NCBI GenBank assembly: GCA_963730785.1
Contig: CAVSTF010000010.1
Span: 1,100,800-1,164,799, forward strand
Direction of reading: 5' to 3'
Origin: Bog-473 sp963730785
Lineage (GTDB): Bacteria > Actinomycetota > Acidimicrobiia > Acidimicrobiales > RAAP-2
Length of the DNA: 64,000 nucleotides
Shown here one piece after another: positions 47,390 through 56,913 of this stretch. Under the pieces are notes generated by a model. That model was given only the letters and a program-made list of their open reading frames with translations. It made no database searches and was not told the DNA's origin. The stretch's first letter is position 1. Each line of letters opens with the position of its first letter. A program made the position numbers and the translations under genes.

Positions 47390-47973
47390 GCCGATGCGCG
47401 CTCAGCGACGTCGGGCCGGGCTGAATCAACCTGGTCGGCGCTGTAGGGAATCACCGGCTCGCCTGAGCCGAACACATCGAGCGTATGAATGAAGCGGTGC
47501 AGGCCCATGGAGTTGGCACAGGCGAAGCCCAACTCAATGATCTGGGCCGAGGTGAACACCTGGCCCAGTCGACGGTAGAACTCGTCATCCATGGCGTGAT
47601 GATCGGCCGACAAGAGGTCAAGGAACTCGACCGCCAGGCGCTCCTGCTCGGTGAGGTCTGACCCACCGGGTGTGATCAGGCAGGCCACGTCCTCGTCGGT
47701 GATGGAGTCGTGCTTGCGCGACTGCATGCAGGGTTGGCACTCCCCCAGCTGTGCGCTGCGGATGCGCACCAGTTCCAGAATCCTTCCACCGAGCAGAGAC
47801 TTCTGACCCCAGGCGCCACGTGCGGCATTGGTCATGAGAATTTGCTGAGTCTTGTAGGCGAAGATCTGCAGCGGAATCGGCGTGGCGTACGTGCCATTGG
47901 CTACGCCTTCTTCAATGATGCGGCGAGGCTCCTCCGCGAGCTCCTCCATCGGAATCGGCTCAATTCTTGGCAT
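47386..47973 (-). CDS. Carboxymuconolactone decarboxylase family (AhpD-like) protein
   Basis: A 195-residue helical protein of the CMD/AhpD fold. The peroxidase-like motif CQPCMQSRKH holds the CxxC-x3-H proton-relay residues, inside ELVRIRSAQLGECQPCMQSR. It begins MPRIEPIPMEELAEEPRRII. Members with CxxC act as thiol-dependent peroxidases; others decarboxylate ring products. The ATG at 47973 is preferred over an upstream M because the family starts there. Overlap with the epimerase gene indicates one operon. Confidence 0.83.
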   Translation of the reverse strand: MPRIEPIPMEELAEEPRRIIEEGVANGTYATPIPLQIFAYKTQQILMTNAARGAWGQKSLLGGRILELVRIRSAQLGECQPCMQSRKHDSITDEDVACLITPGGSDLTEQERLAVEFLDLLSADHHAMDDEFYRRLGQVFTSAQIIELGFACANSMGLHRFIHTLDVFGSGEPVIPYSADQVDSARPDVAERASA

Positions 47974-48051
47974 GATGCCCCCCGGCTTTCTGCCGGTTCG
48001 CCCGGCACGCATGTGAGATTGCAACGAGATACTTATTGTACTGTCGCCTTC

Positions 48052-48864
48052 GTGCCAATTGACCCGTCATCGACCCTGCTCACCGGCCAAGTTGCCGTCG
48101 TGACCGGTGGTGGTTCCGGCATTGGCCGTGGCGTCGCTCGGGGTCTGGCCGCCTTTGGGGCGCGCGTGGCTATCTGGGAACGCAATGAGGACACCGCCCA
48201 ATCGGCCGCCGAGGAAATCGGGTGCCTGGGCTTGACCACCGACGTGCGCGACTCGGACCAAGTCGACCAGTCATTGGAGCGAACGATCTCGGAACTCGGG
48301 CCGGTACGCATTCTGGTCAACAACGCCGGCGGTGTGTTTTGGTCCTCTCTGTTGGAGACGTCAGAAAACGGCTTCGACGCCCTCTACAAGGCGAACCTCA
48401 AACACGTCATCGTGTGTACGCAGCGAGTGGCTCGAAACATGGTGGCCGAAGGCAATAGCGGCAGCATCATCAATGTGACCTCCATTGAGGGCGTACGAGC
48501 TGCTCCGGGTTACGCCGCCTATGCCGCCGCCAAGGCCGGTGTCATCAACTTCACCAAGACAGCGGCACTCGAGCTGGCGCCGCACCACATCCGAGTCAAT
48601 GCACTGGCCCCGGACATCACCATGACCGAAGGTATCCGGGCCATCGCGCCCGAAGGAGCCGACATCGATCTCAAATTCGGGCTCACTGTCCCGATGGGCC
48701 GGGCTGGCCACGTCGACGAAATGGCTGGAGCGGCTGTCTTCCTGGCCGGTCAGTTGTCCAGCTACATCACCGGGCAGACGATCCATGTCGATGGCGGTAC
48801 CCAAGCGTCCAGCGGTTGGTATCACCACCCCGAGACGGGCGCCTATTCGCTTGGTCCCACCTAG
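48052..48864 (+). CDS. SDR-family oxidoreductase
   Basis: An intact classical SDR of 270 residues: LTGQVAVVTGGGSGIGRGVA, VRILVNNAGGVFWSSLLETS, GSIINVTSIEGVRAAPGYAA and YAAYAAAKAGVINFTKTAA with the Tyr and Lys, ending SSYITGQTIHVDGGTQASSG. The start is GTG 48052 with no obvious ribosome site; an AT-rich segment immediately upstream (48031-48041) may be a -10 element, so a leaderless transcript is conceivable. It overlaps the convergent SDR gene by four bases. Confidence 0.88.
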   Translation: MPIDPSSTLLTGQVAVVTGGGSGIGRGVARGLAAFGARVAIWERNEDTAQSAAEEIGCLGLTTDVRDSDQVDQSLERTISELGPVRILVNNAGGVFWSSLLETSENGFDALYKANLKHVIVCTQRVARNMVAEGNSGSIINVTSIEGVRAAPGYAAYAAAKAGVINFTKTAALELAPHHIRVNALAPDITMTEGIRAIAPEGADIDLKFGLTVPMGRAGHVDEMAGAAVFLAGQLSSYITGQTIHVDGGTQASSGWYHHPETGAYSLGPT

Positions 48865-49646
48865 CCGTCGCCCAGGCTGACGTGCGCTGACATCCCGCCG
48901 TCAATCACGATCATTTGGCCGGTGATGTAGCGGGATTCTTCCGTGGCCAGGAAAAGCACCAGGTCGGCGATGTCCGAAGGCTCCCCTAAATGGGGCGTGA
49001 GGGGGACCTTGCTCAGGCCGGCCAGCATCTTCTCGGTCAGATGGGCCTTGACCGACTCGGTGATGATGAGGCCGGGCACCACGGTGTTGACCCGAATGCC
49101 GGCCTTGCCATGACTGGTCGCCGAATACATCGTCAGGGCATGGACGCCGGCCTTGGACACGCCGTAGGCCGTCCGGGTCCGGTCACCCTTGAAGGCGGCA
49201 CCAGACGACATATTGATGATCGACCCACCGCCGTTGCGAATCATTTCCGGAATGGCGTGCTTGGTGGTGAGCATCTGGCTCCGAAGATTGACCGCCATGG
49301 TCTGTTCCCAGACATCGAGGGTCATTTCCGTCACGGCTGTATCGAGCGAGAGTGCAGCCGAGTCGGTGAGCGCCGCGTTGTTGTGCAGCACATCGAGTCG
49401 GCCAAACCGCTCGACCGTCTTGGCGACAGCCGATACCACCGTCGCCTCATCTGATAGGTCGCCGATAAAGAGTTCAGCCGAACCTCCAGAACCCGTCACC
49501 TCCCCCATCACATGGGACGCCGCTGCCTCATTGATGTCAACGACCATGACCGAAGCACCTTCGCGAGCCAGCGTGCGACAGGTCGCTCCGCCGATACCGC
49601 CACCTCCGCCAGTGACAATCGCCACCTTGCCGTCTAGTCGCCCCAC
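48861..49646 (-). CDS. SDR-family oxidoreductase
   Basis: A 261-residue classical SDR: LDGKVAIVTGGGGGIGGATC, RLDVLHNNAALTDSAALSLD, GSIINMSSGAAFKGDRTRTA, YGVSKAGVHALTMYSATSH (Tyr/Lys) and RYITGQMIVIDGGMSAHVSL. The full catalytic set is present. It starts at GTG 49646 and is divergent from the truncated haemoglobin gene. Substrate unknown; it is convergent with another SDR. Confidence 0.89.
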   Translation of the reverse strand: MGRLDGKVAIVTGGGGGIGGATCRTLAREGASVMVVDINEAAASHVMGEVTGSGGSAELFIGDLSDEATVVSAVAKTVERFGRLDVLHNNAALTDSAALSLDTAVTEMTLDVWEQTMAVNLRSQMLTTKHAIPEMIRNGGGSIINMSSGAAFKGDRTRTAYGVSKAGVHALTMYSATSHGKAGIRVNTVVPGLIITESVKAHLTEKMLAGLSKVPLTPHLGEPSDIADLVLFLATEESRYITGQMIVIDGGMSAHVSLGDG

Positions 49647-49729
49647 TATTGCCCTCCCATCGGTGTTGATTCTCAGCGTCTCACTTCACGGCGAGGGAGT
49701 GCGAACCCGCTCCTACTACCCTGAGCGAT

Positions 49730-50179
49730 ATGCCCACCCTGTACGAACACGCCGGTGGCGAAGACGCACTTCACCGCCTGGAGGACATCTTCTACTCCAG
49801 CGTCCTGGCTGATCCGATACTCCAGCCCCTCTTCGGCCAAGGCAAGCCCGAGCACGTCGATCATCTGACTGCGTTCACGGCCGAATCCTTCGGCGGTCCG
49901 GACAGATTCACCCGGGATCTGGGATTCGACCATCTCATTTCGGTCCACCGGAACCTCCACATCACCGAAGAGCAGCGACAGCGCTTCGTTGAGCTCTACG
50001 CAGCTGCGCTTGATGCAGCCGACATGCCCAAGGACTCGGCTTTTCGGGCCGCCGTCCTTGAGCATGTTGAATTTGGATCAAGGGTGGCCATGCAGAATTC
50101 CAACGCGACCAATGACGGAGAACTCCATCCGTTGCGGGAAGTTCCGCTCTGGACGTGGGAAGGCGACGAGCCCTCATAG
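49730..50179 (+). CDS. Truncated haemoglobin (group II-like)
   Basis: A 149-residue globin of the 2-on-2 fold: TLYEHAGGEDALHRLEDIFY, SSVLADPILQPLFGQGKPEH, AFTAESFGGPDRFTRDLG, and the proximal haem ligand His73 in SVHRNLHITEEQRQRFVELY. The group II Trp at G8 is not obvious (VELYAAAL). Truncated haemoglobins bind oxygen or NO and protect against nitrosative stress. Intact; starts ATG 49730 and precedes the lysoplasmalogenase gene by 20 bases. Confidence 0.85.
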   Translation: MPTLYEHAGGEDALHRLEDIFYSSVLADPILQPLFGQGKPEHVDHLTAFTAESFGGPDRFTRDLGFDHLISVHRNLHITEEQRQRFVELYAAALDAADMPKDSAFRAAVLEHVEFGSRVAMQNSNATNDGELHPLREVPLWTWEGDEPS

Positions 50180-50199
50180 CTTCGCCGTATCGTGTGGAC

Positions 50200-50793
50200 G
50201 TGCCCAAGCGATCTCCTGCATTGACCGCCCTCTATTGCGGGTTGGCCATCAGTGATACCTACCTGGCCGGATCTGGGCAACGACAGCGCAGGCGAGTCAC
50301 CAAACCCCTCCTCATGCCTGTCCTCATGATTGGGCAAGATCGTCCCAGCCAAACTGCGCTCGCTTTTAGCTGGTTGGGTGACGTCGCTCTCCTCGGAGAA
50401 TCCCCGCTTTCGTTCCAACTTGGACTCGGAAGTTTTTTGATCGGGCACCTCGCTTGGGTCAAGGCCCTTCGAGGCCGATCCTCGGGATACCTCAAAAAGC
50501 GACCGATTTTGGCCATCCCCTACGTTGCCCTGTGGGCGATCCTCAATGCCTACCTGTGGCCGAAAACCGGTCGAGACCGCATTCCGGTAGTGATCTACAG
50601 CGCGTCGCTTCTAGCCACCGCATTAGCCGCTGTCGATACGGGCAATCCGGCGGTAGCTGCTGGCGGTTCACTGTTTCTCGCATCAGACTCATTCATCGCC
50701 CTAAGGAAATTTGCCGACGTCAACCTTCCTTGGCACGAAGGCTTAGTGATGGCTACCTACACCGGTGCCCAAGCACTGCTTACCGTTTCATAG
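50200..50793 (+). CDS. Lysoplasmalogenase-like membrane protein (YhhN/TMEM86 family)
   Basis: A 197-residue polytopic protein with the YhhN pattern: RRVTKPLLMPVLMIGQDRPS, ALAFSWLGDVALLGESPLSF with the conserved Asp, GSFLIGHLAWVKALRG with the conserved His, and GGSLFLASDSFIALRKFADV. Family members hydrolyse lysoplasmalogens at the vinyl-ether bond. The GTG at 50200 is preferred over an upstream GTG that would overlap the globin gene. About six to seven membrane spans. Confidence 0.8.
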   Translation: MPKRSPALTALYCGLAISDTYLAGSGQRQRRRVTKPLLMPVLMIGQDRPSQTALAFSWLGDVALLGESPLSFQLGLGSFLIGHLAWVKALRGRSSGYLKKRPILAIPYVALWAILNAYLWPKTGRDRIPVVIYSASLLATALAAVDTGNPAVAAGGSLFLASDSFIALRKFADVNLPWHEGLVMATYTGAQALLTVS

Positions 50794-50857
50794 CAAGGCA
50801 GCTTGGTAGTCGATACCGTTGAAAAGGCCAACGCTGCGCAAGGAGCCCTGAGACCTG

Positions 50858-51718
50858 ATGTCCGAGGAACACGTTGCCGCACCCGAAAGTAGCGCAGTGC
50901 GAGTTGCACTGTGGAGAGCCCTGCACATGCTGGTCGACTCTGCTCCGCACGTGCTGACCGATGAAATCGGCTTGCAGTTGGTTGCGCCCACCGACGATTG
51001 GCGCGGACGCCCAGACATGGACCCCGATGGAACGCGCTGGTTCCGAGCTGGCATCGTGGCCAGGTCTCGTTTCGTAGAGGACCTGGTGGCCGAAGCGTTG
51101 GGTCACGGCGTCACCCAATACGTCGTACTCGGCGCCGGCTTGGACACCTTTGCCCAGCGCAAACCGGAAATAGCTACCCGCCTCCGAGTATTCGAAGTCG
51201 ATCAGCCTGGTCCCCAGGAATGGAAGCGACAACGTCTCATTGACCTGGGCTTCGGCATTCCGGACTGGCTGAGATTGGTTCCAGTCGACTTCGAAGCAAC
51301 GACATCCTGGTGGGATCAGCTGGTCGATGCTGGTTTTGACCCAAAACAACCTACGGTCGTTGTCTCCACTGGCGTGTCGATGTACCTCAGTAGTGCAGCC
51401 AATGCGGCCTCCATGGGCGAGATCGCTGAAGGGCTCGCCCCAGGATCAACTTTCGCCATGACGTTTCTCTTGCCGACTGATCTCATCGATGACGCACTTC
51501 GACCCGGCTTCGAGGCTGCGGCGCGAGGCGCCCAAGCGGCCGGCACTCCATTCATCACCTTTTATGAGCCGGGCGACATTCTCGCTCTAGCCCGCAAGGC
51601 TGGATTCGTAGAAGCTCAACATGTGTCGGCTGCCATGCTCACGGAGCGCTATTTCGGGGGAAGGAAAGACGGGCTTCAGGCATTGAGAGGCGAAGAATTG
51701 CTGATAGCCACCACTTAA
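50858..51718 (+). CDS. SAM-dependent methyltransferase, leucine carboxyl methyltransferase-like
   Basis: A 286-residue methyltransferase of the LCM/TIGR00027 group common in actinobacteria. It reads SAVRVALWRALHMLVDSAPH, RFVEDLVAEALGHGVTQYVV, then LGAGLDTFAQRKPE (SAM motif I), RVFEVDQPGPQEWKRQRL, and VVVSTGVSMYLSSAANAASM. Methyl acceptor unknown. Intact; AAGGAGC precedes the ATG at 50858. Confidence 0.85.
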   Translation: MSEEHVAAPESSAVRVALWRALHMLVDSAPHVLTDEIGLQLVAPTDDWRGRPDMDPDGTRWFRAGIVARSRFVEDLVAEALGHGVTQYVVLGAGLDTFAQRKPEIATRLRVFEVDQPGPQEWKRQRLIDLGFGIPDWLRLVPVDFEATTSWWDQLVDAGFDPKQPTVVVSTGVSMYLSSAANAASMGEIAEGLAPGSTFAMTFLLPTDLIDDALRPGFEAAARGAQAAGTPFITFYEPGDILALARKAGFVEAQHVSAAMLTERYFGGRKDGLQALRGEELLIATT

Positions 51719-51807
51719 TTCCTGCCTCCGATAAGAAAATGCTCGTCTCGGTCACATTCGCAAGACGACACACGTCAACATCATGTGAAAGAAGGAGCGC
51801 ACTACCG

Positions 51808-52044
51808 ATGAAAACTATGACGTGCAAAGAACTGGGCGGGCCCTGCGATTTTCCGCATCACGGCTCGACCGCTGATGAGGTCATCAAGGCGCAAGACCAA
51901 CACCTAAAGGATGTCGTTGCCAATGGCGATGCGGCACACGAGGACGCCCTGAAAGCGATGAAGGGCCGGTGGAAGCACCCCATCAAGGGGATGGGATGGT
52001 ACAAGCAGGCCAAGAGCGACTTCTCTGCCCTACCGGAGCAGTAG
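51808..52044 (+). CDS. DUF1059-like small protein
   Basis: A 78-residue protein beginning MKTMTCKELGGPCDFPHHGS, with a Cys/His set (TCKELGGPCDFPHH) that matches the start of DUF1059 proteins, then TADEVIKAQDQHLKDVV. A GAAGGAGC site precedes the ATG at 51808, which decides the start over a longer upstream reading. Function unknown; metal binding is possible. Confidence 0.75.
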   Translation: MKTMTCKELGGPCDFPHHGSTADEVIKAQDQHLKDVVANGDAAHEDALKAMKGRWKHPIKGMGWYKQAKSDFSALPEQ

Positions 52045-52680
52045 CTACCACTTCCAACTGTTGACGATGATTGCTGCGGAAGATTGAGTACTGGCGGCAC
52101 TAGGCGCTGTGACGGTAATCACGTAGACGTGGGACGTGTGTCGCACAAAGTATTGAGTGCCGTACGCAATCCCCGATTTTGTCTTCAGTTGGTACGTACC
52201 CATCGCCGCCTCGCCCAGTTGATTGTTGACCACCGAAACCTTGGAGTGGACGGCTCCGACTTGGGCGTATTCGATCTTGGCTTGGGTGACGCCTTCGGAC
52301 GCGAATTCGCGGCCACTCGCCACGCCGGCAGCCGAAAGGACAATGACATTGACGTCGGATGCCGTTCCATTCGATATTGGTCCAATGCCGAACGCTTTCA
52401 TCCCCTTGGAAGTCTCTGAAGCGACTTGACTGTCGAGGGCATTGGCCAGGGCGGGATCGTCATGAGTCGCCGCCTTCAGCAGCGATTTCACATCACCCCC
52501 ATTTAAGGGCACCGATTTCCAGCCGCTTGGAAGTCGGAAGGAAAACCCATACCGAGGATCCTTTATAAGGGCTCCAGAAGAAGCGCCTGCACTTGTCGCC
52601 CCCATGAGGACGAAAGTGGCTACGAGTATCCCGGTGAGCCATGCCTGTGATCGTCTATGGCCACGAACTTGCCTGATCAT
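52045..52680 (-). CDS. Secreted hypothetical protein, PsbP/DUF1795-like
   Basis: A 211-residue protein with a signal peptide (RRSQAWLTGILVATFVLMGA then SAGASSG). The mature part begins LIKDPRYGFSFRLPSGWKSV, the pattern of PsbP/DUF1795-like lipoproteins and secreted proteins, and ends AASTQSSAAIIVNSWKW. The same style of protein occurs at 54450. Function unknown. It is convergent with the DUF1059-like gene, its stop directly adjoining. Confidence 0.7.
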   Translation of the reverse strand: MIRQVRGHRRSQAWLTGILVATFVLMGATSAGASSGALIKDPRYGFSFRLPSGWKSVPLNGGDVKSLLKAATHDDPALANALDSQVASETSKGMKAFGIGPISNGTASDVNVIVLSAAGVASGREFASEGVTQAKIEYAQVGAVHSKVSVVNNQLGEAAMGTYQLKTKSGIAYGTQYFVRHTSHVYVITVTAPSAASTQSSAAIIVNSWKW

Positions 52681-52803
52681 CCGAGTCCTCCAACGCACCT
52701 CTACCTGGACCGCTTACCCTAGATGTTGGGCCACCTCACACGATTCGTTGGGTAGCACCTGACAGCGGTTGTGTTTGTAGAGCCTTTCCTCAAGAATGGC
52801 CGG

Positions 52804-54111
52804 ATGCCCAAAGCCCAACAGATAGCGCCCGCTACCGGAAAGCTCGGAGTACTGCTTCCCGGACTCGGGGCGGTGTCGTCGACCCTTATCGCCGGTGTCC
52901 TTACTTCCCGTCGCACCGGAGAGGCGCCGATCGGTTCGGTCTCGCAGATGGCGCACATCCGTCTGGGCAGTCGCAGCGAGGGTCGCAACCCGCTCATTCG
53001 CGATTTCGTCCCCCTCGCCTCCCTGGACGACCTCGTCTTTGGTGGCTGGGATCCACTCTCGGCAAACGCCTTGGAGGCGGCGCGCACGTGTGGCGTGCTT
53101 GAGGAGCGTGACTTGGCGGCGATCAGCAGCGAGATGGAGGGCATTGTCGCCATGGACGCGGTCTTCGACCGCGAATGGGTATCCCGTCTCGATGGATTCC
53201 GGGTCAAGACTGGCGCCAACAAGATGGAACTTGCCGAAGCGCTGATGGCTGACATCGAGCGCTTCCGGTCCGAAAATGGATGTGACCGGCTCGTGATGGT
53301 CTGGTGTGGTTCGACCGAGGCCTACCGCGAGCCGGGGGAGGTCCATCAAAGCATCGAGACCTTCGAACAGGGACTGTTGGACAGCCACCCCGAGATCAGC
53401 CCGAGCCAGATTTACGCCTATGCCGCCCTGCAGTCACATGTGCCCTACGCCAATGGCGCACCCAACCTCTCGTGCGACCTTCCTTGCATCCTCGAACTCG
53501 CAGACCGCAATGGCGTGCCCATCGGTGGCAAGGACTTCAAGACCGGTCAAACGCTAATGAAGACGATTTTGGCCCCAGGATTCAAATCCAGGATGCTCGG
53601 GATGCGAGGGTGGTACTCGACCAACATTTTGGGCAATCGAGACGGCGAAGTGCTCGACGATCCTGAAAACTTCAAGTCAAAAGAAGTCTCGAAGCTGGGT
53701 GTCCTCGACACCATTTTGCAGCCTGAGGAGTACCCGGAGCTCTACGGCAATATCGACCACGTCGTCCGCATCAACTACTACCCGCCTCGAGGTGACAACA
53801 AGGAGGGGTGGGACGCCATCGATATTTTCGGGTGGATGGGGTACCCAATGCAGATCAAGGTCGACTTCCTCTGCCGAGACTCCATCCTCGCCGCGCCTCT
53901 CGTCCTCGACCTTGCCCTGTTCTTCGACCTTGCTGCTCGCGCTGGAGAAAAGGGCGTACAGGAATGGCTCAGCTTCTACTTCAAGAGTCCACAAACTTCC
54001 GATCCCGCACTCCCGCCCGAACATGACATCTTTATTCAGCAGGCCAAACTCAAGAACACCCTCCGCGAGTGGATGGGCGAGTCGCCGGTCACCCACAGTG
54101 AGGTCGGCTAG
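52804..54111 (+). CDS. ino1: Inositol-3-phosphate synthase
   Basis: Ino1 converts glucose 6-phosphate to inositol 3-phosphate with NAD, feeding phosphatidylinositol and mycothiol-type pathways in actinobacteria. The intact 435-residue protein has the N-terminal GKLGVLLPGLGAVSSTLIAG, SQMAHIRLGSRSEGRNPLIR, VWCGSTEAY, the central IGGKDFKTGQTLMKTILAPG, and GWYSTNILGNRDGEVLDDPE with INYYPPRGDNKEGWDAIDIF. The start MPKAQQ at 52804 is preferred over an M 11 codons earlier. Consistent with the PimB-like gene at 34 kb. Confidence 0.93.
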   Translation: MPKAQQIAPATGKLGVLLPGLGAVSSTLIAGVLTSRRTGEAPIGSVSQMAHIRLGSRSEGRNPLIRDFVPLASLDDLVFGGWDPLSANALEAARTCGVLEERDLAAISSEMEGIVAMDAVFDREWVSRLDGFRVKTGANKMELAEALMADIERFRSENGCDRLVMVWCGSTEAYREPGEVHQSIETFEQGLLDSHPEISPSQIYAYAALQSHVPYANGAPNLSCDLPCILELADRNGVPIGGKDFKTGQTLMKTILAPGFKSRMLGMRGWYSTNILGNRDGEVLDDPENFKSKEVSKLGVLDTILQPEEYPELYGNIDHVVRINYYPPRGDNKEGWDAIDIFGWMGYPMQIKVDFLCRDSILAAPLVLDLALFFDLAARAGEKGVQEWLSFYFKSPQTSDPALPPEHDIFIQQAKLKNTLREWMGESPVTHSEVG

Positions 54112-54149
54112 CCGCTGCGGTCGCACCACACGCGGCCTAGCGTGAACAA

Positions 54150-54299
54150 ATGCGAATCGACGGCGATGGACGAGCTCCCATTTGTCCGTTCTGCGGCGTA
54201 ACCGCACTGCCCGGTGACGCTGGCCATGTTCTCGATCCACGCTTCATCTGTGAGAACCCCGACTGCGAGGCATACGGCGAAGTAATTGAGGACGGCTGA
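54150..54299 (+). CDS. Small zinc-ribbon protein (49 residues)
   Basis: A short open frame reads MRIDGDGRAPICPFCGVTAL, then PGDAGHVLDPRFICENPDCE and a tail AYGEVIEDG. Two cysteine pairs (CPFC and CENPDC) form a typical zinc-ribbon arrangement, which supports a real gene despite its length. It begins 36 bases after the ino1 stop on the same strand and may be co-transcribed. Function unknown. Confidence 0.6.
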   Translation: MRIDGDGRAPICPFCGVTALPGDAGHVLDPRFICENPDCEAYGEVIEDG

Positions 54300-54449
54300 A
54301 CCATCCCCATGAGCACGCGGTAGGCCTGCCGCTATGGACTCAGGAGTGACCAAGGGCTAACCCAGTCCCTTCCCAGCGACCAGCCCTAACCTGCGCCGCT
54401 TGGCCGTGCAGGGGTCGGCGAGACCGCGCACTGAGGTTGGGAGTTCACT

Positions 54450-54989
54450 ATGAGATCCATTCGTTCGCTGCTGGTCGGGCTGGGCGTGATCGCCGGGATT
54501 GCAGCCCTTGTGCCGGCAACCGGCGCTGGCGCTGCATCGGGCAAGACGGTCAACTTCGGCAACAACACCGAGATCACCGTGGCGCCGGGGTGGTCTATCG
54601 GCAAGGTGAATGACGGCAAGCTGGGTATCACCAAGAACTCGCCGCATGCCGTGATCGAGGTCGCTTCCGGTACCGGCGAGACCGGGTCAGTGACCACCAA
54701 CGGCAATACGAACTTCAGCCAATTCGCGAAGGGGTTCGGACTCAAGAGCATCAAGGTCTCCGGCCGACAGACGGCCCAGATTCCCGGCGGCGGCAAGTTC
54801 GATGAGGCATCGAGCCTGACCTACACCGGCAACTATCAAGGGCAGAAATTGGGAGGCCTGGCCATTGAGTACCAAAACTCGACCAATGGTGACGGTGCAT
54901 TCGCAATTGTGATCGCCAAGCAGAGCGACAAGGCCAAGCTGAAGAAGGCCGTCAGCCAGATGTTCGAGTCCATCGCCACCAACCCGTAA
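54450..54989 (+). CDS. Secreted hypothetical protein
   Basis: A 179-residue protein with a clear signal peptide (MRSIRSLLVGLGVIAGIAAL, cleavage after AGAAS). The mature part includes VNFGNNTEITVAPGWSIGKV and FSQFAKGFGLKSIKVSG and ends SQMFESIATNP. Similar in style to the secreted protein at 52 kb, with a GW element after a beta-rich start. No catalytic motif. GAGGTTGGGAG precedes the ATG. Confidence 0.72.
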   Translation: MRSIRSLLVGLGVIAGIAALVPATGAGAASGKTVNFGNNTEITVAPGWSIGKVNDGKLGITKNSPHAVIEVASGTGETGSVTTNGNTNFSQFAKGFGLKSIKVSGRQTAQIPGGGKFDEASSLTYTGNYQGQKLGGLAIEYQNSTNGDGAFAIVIAKQSDKAKLKKAVSQMFESIATNP

Positions 54990-55007
54990 GAAGGGATCGC
55001 ACCCTTC
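54990..55007 (+). terminator. Weak terminator-like hairpin
   Basis: GAAGGG (54990-54995) and CCCTTC (55002-55007) form a six-pair stem with a six-base loop starting one base after the stop codon of the secreted protein gene. There is no T run after it, so the call is tentative. Confidence 0.35.
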
Positions 55008-55169
55008 GCAGAGTTGGATTCCCGAACGCTCCCGAGAGGGCTTGACTAACCGGCAATTCAAAGCTGGGTCCCTGTGCATCGATGGGAGCGCTTCGACCTT
55101 CGTGGTATAACCGCACTTGGCTACATGAACGCGGGTGGGGTGACTTCGGCTCGGCTAGGGGGCAATGCG

Positions 55170-56838
55170 ATGCGCAAGTCGTTGGTTCGTATGTCTGGAC
55201 AACCTCGCGGACGCGAGGGTCGGCGTTATCTCGGACGTATTGCTCTGTCGATTGTGCCGCTGGTCACGCTCGTCGCAGTGTTGACCACTAACACGACGGC
55301 TGCGGCTACCCCTACCGGGGTCCTCAATTTAGTGGCGGCCCCATCACCGGTGACACCAGGCGTGTCGGCCACATTTGCAATTTCATTCACGCTACAGACC
55401 GCGTTGGGCCTCAACAGCACCATCACCGTCGATACGGCTCCGGGCACTACGTTCACGGCGTGCACATCTGGGTGTGCCAGTGACGGCTACCAACTCGTGC
55501 GGGGAACTAGCACCATCTCCATTGCATCGGTGAAGGTACCAACACCCAATGATTTCATCATCACGTTAAATACGGCGAGCATCCCTGCCGGGACTTCGGT
55601 TTCGATCCTGGCACCTGACACGAACCCGCAGGCATCGGGGTTCGACACGCTGGCGTTATCTACTTCCAAGGACACCTCCCCTGTCAGTGTTGCCTACACA
55701 ATCGGCAATGAATCTGGGGGGCTCATCCAAGGCGCCTACCCCAACGGTGGGCTTGAAGGAGCCGGCGCCTCAATTGGTCCGATCTACGGACAAAGCCTGT
55801 TCGGTGCCCCGACGATGACGACCCCCACCATGGGCTCGATCTATCTCGGTACGGCTGCATGGACCACTATCGACGGTGGAACGCCTCCCTCCAACGGCTT
55901 CAAAGGCTTCAGTGCCTACGCCATACCCGGCCACCAACTTGTCATTGGCGTGCCAATGCTTCCGAAGACCAGCGGCACTTTGGCAATTGGCGAAACCGGG
56001 GCATACGACCAGTACTGGGAAGTTTTGGCGGACAATTTCGTGCGCGGACCATTTGGGCGATGCCTACCTCCGTCTCGGGTATGAATTCGACAACTCCAAG
56101 GACACCCCCTGGTTCGCGGGGAACGACATCGCAAAGTTGACGGCTTTTGGCAACTATTTCAAGGACATCGTCACCGTTATGCAACGCGAAGAGAGCACCG
56201 ACTTGTCGAATCCAAGCGTCCATGACTGTGTCACTGGAGACGGAAATGCACCGGCCTTCCATTTCATTTGGAATCCGACGAGCCTTGCCTTCCTCGGCCA
56301 AGTTGGCGTGCACAGCGTCTGGGACCCTAACGGCACACCCAGCAAGTGGGGTGACTGGGCCATCTCTGGCGGCATGCCGTCCCAAAATCTCGTGAAAGCA
56401 TGGCCGCAAGGCAACAGCTGCTACATGGGCGACCCGTGTGTCAGCGCTATCGGCCTCGACTTCTATGACACCGAGCCGCCACCACCGGTAGCCTTTGACC
56501 AATCGGATAACTGGAATGACAACGCCAGTCTGCAATTGGCCGAGGCCCAGCTATTCGATTTGTATGTCTCCGCAAACGCACCGGTGCCGATCACGTTCCC
56601 CGATTGGGGTCTGATGCAACCAAACCAGAGCGGTGCACCTGGTGGCATGGGTGACGATCCCACATTCATCACCAACACGTATTGCTGGATGATCCATAAC
56701 GGCGTTCCCTATGAGAGCTACGACAACATCAACGAGATCGGCTGGAATTCGGCTATCACCATCACCAATTCAAAAAGCGCCCGTCTGGCCTACCAGACCA
56801 CGTTCGGCCAGGGATCGCTCGCTGGTTGCAATAGCTAG
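55170..56838 (+). CDS. Secreted glycoside hydrolase, GH26-like, one frameshift
   Basis: A secreted protein of about 555 residues: signal sequence RIALSIVPLVTLVAVLTTNT, then a Thr/Ser-rich beta domain (VNLVAAPSPVTPGVSATF-like text, here LVAAPSPVTPGVSATFAISF) of about 130 residues. The C-terminal part resembles a GH26-type TIM barrel: QYWEVLADNFVR, LGDAYLRLGYEFDN with the likely acid/base Glu, WNPTSLAFLGQVGVHSVWDP, and SYDNINEIGWNSAI with the likely nucleophile Glu. A frame change near 56045 separates the two parts. Substrate may be a beta-mannan or other beta-glycan; the assignment is from motif spacing only. The ATG at 55170 fits the signal peptide. Confidence 0.65.
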
Positions 56839-56913
56839 GCGTCGCAACGGAGCCCTCGCCGAACAGCGTGAGTGATCGCGTATGTCCTGAACAGGGAATT
56901 CGAACTGGGAAGC

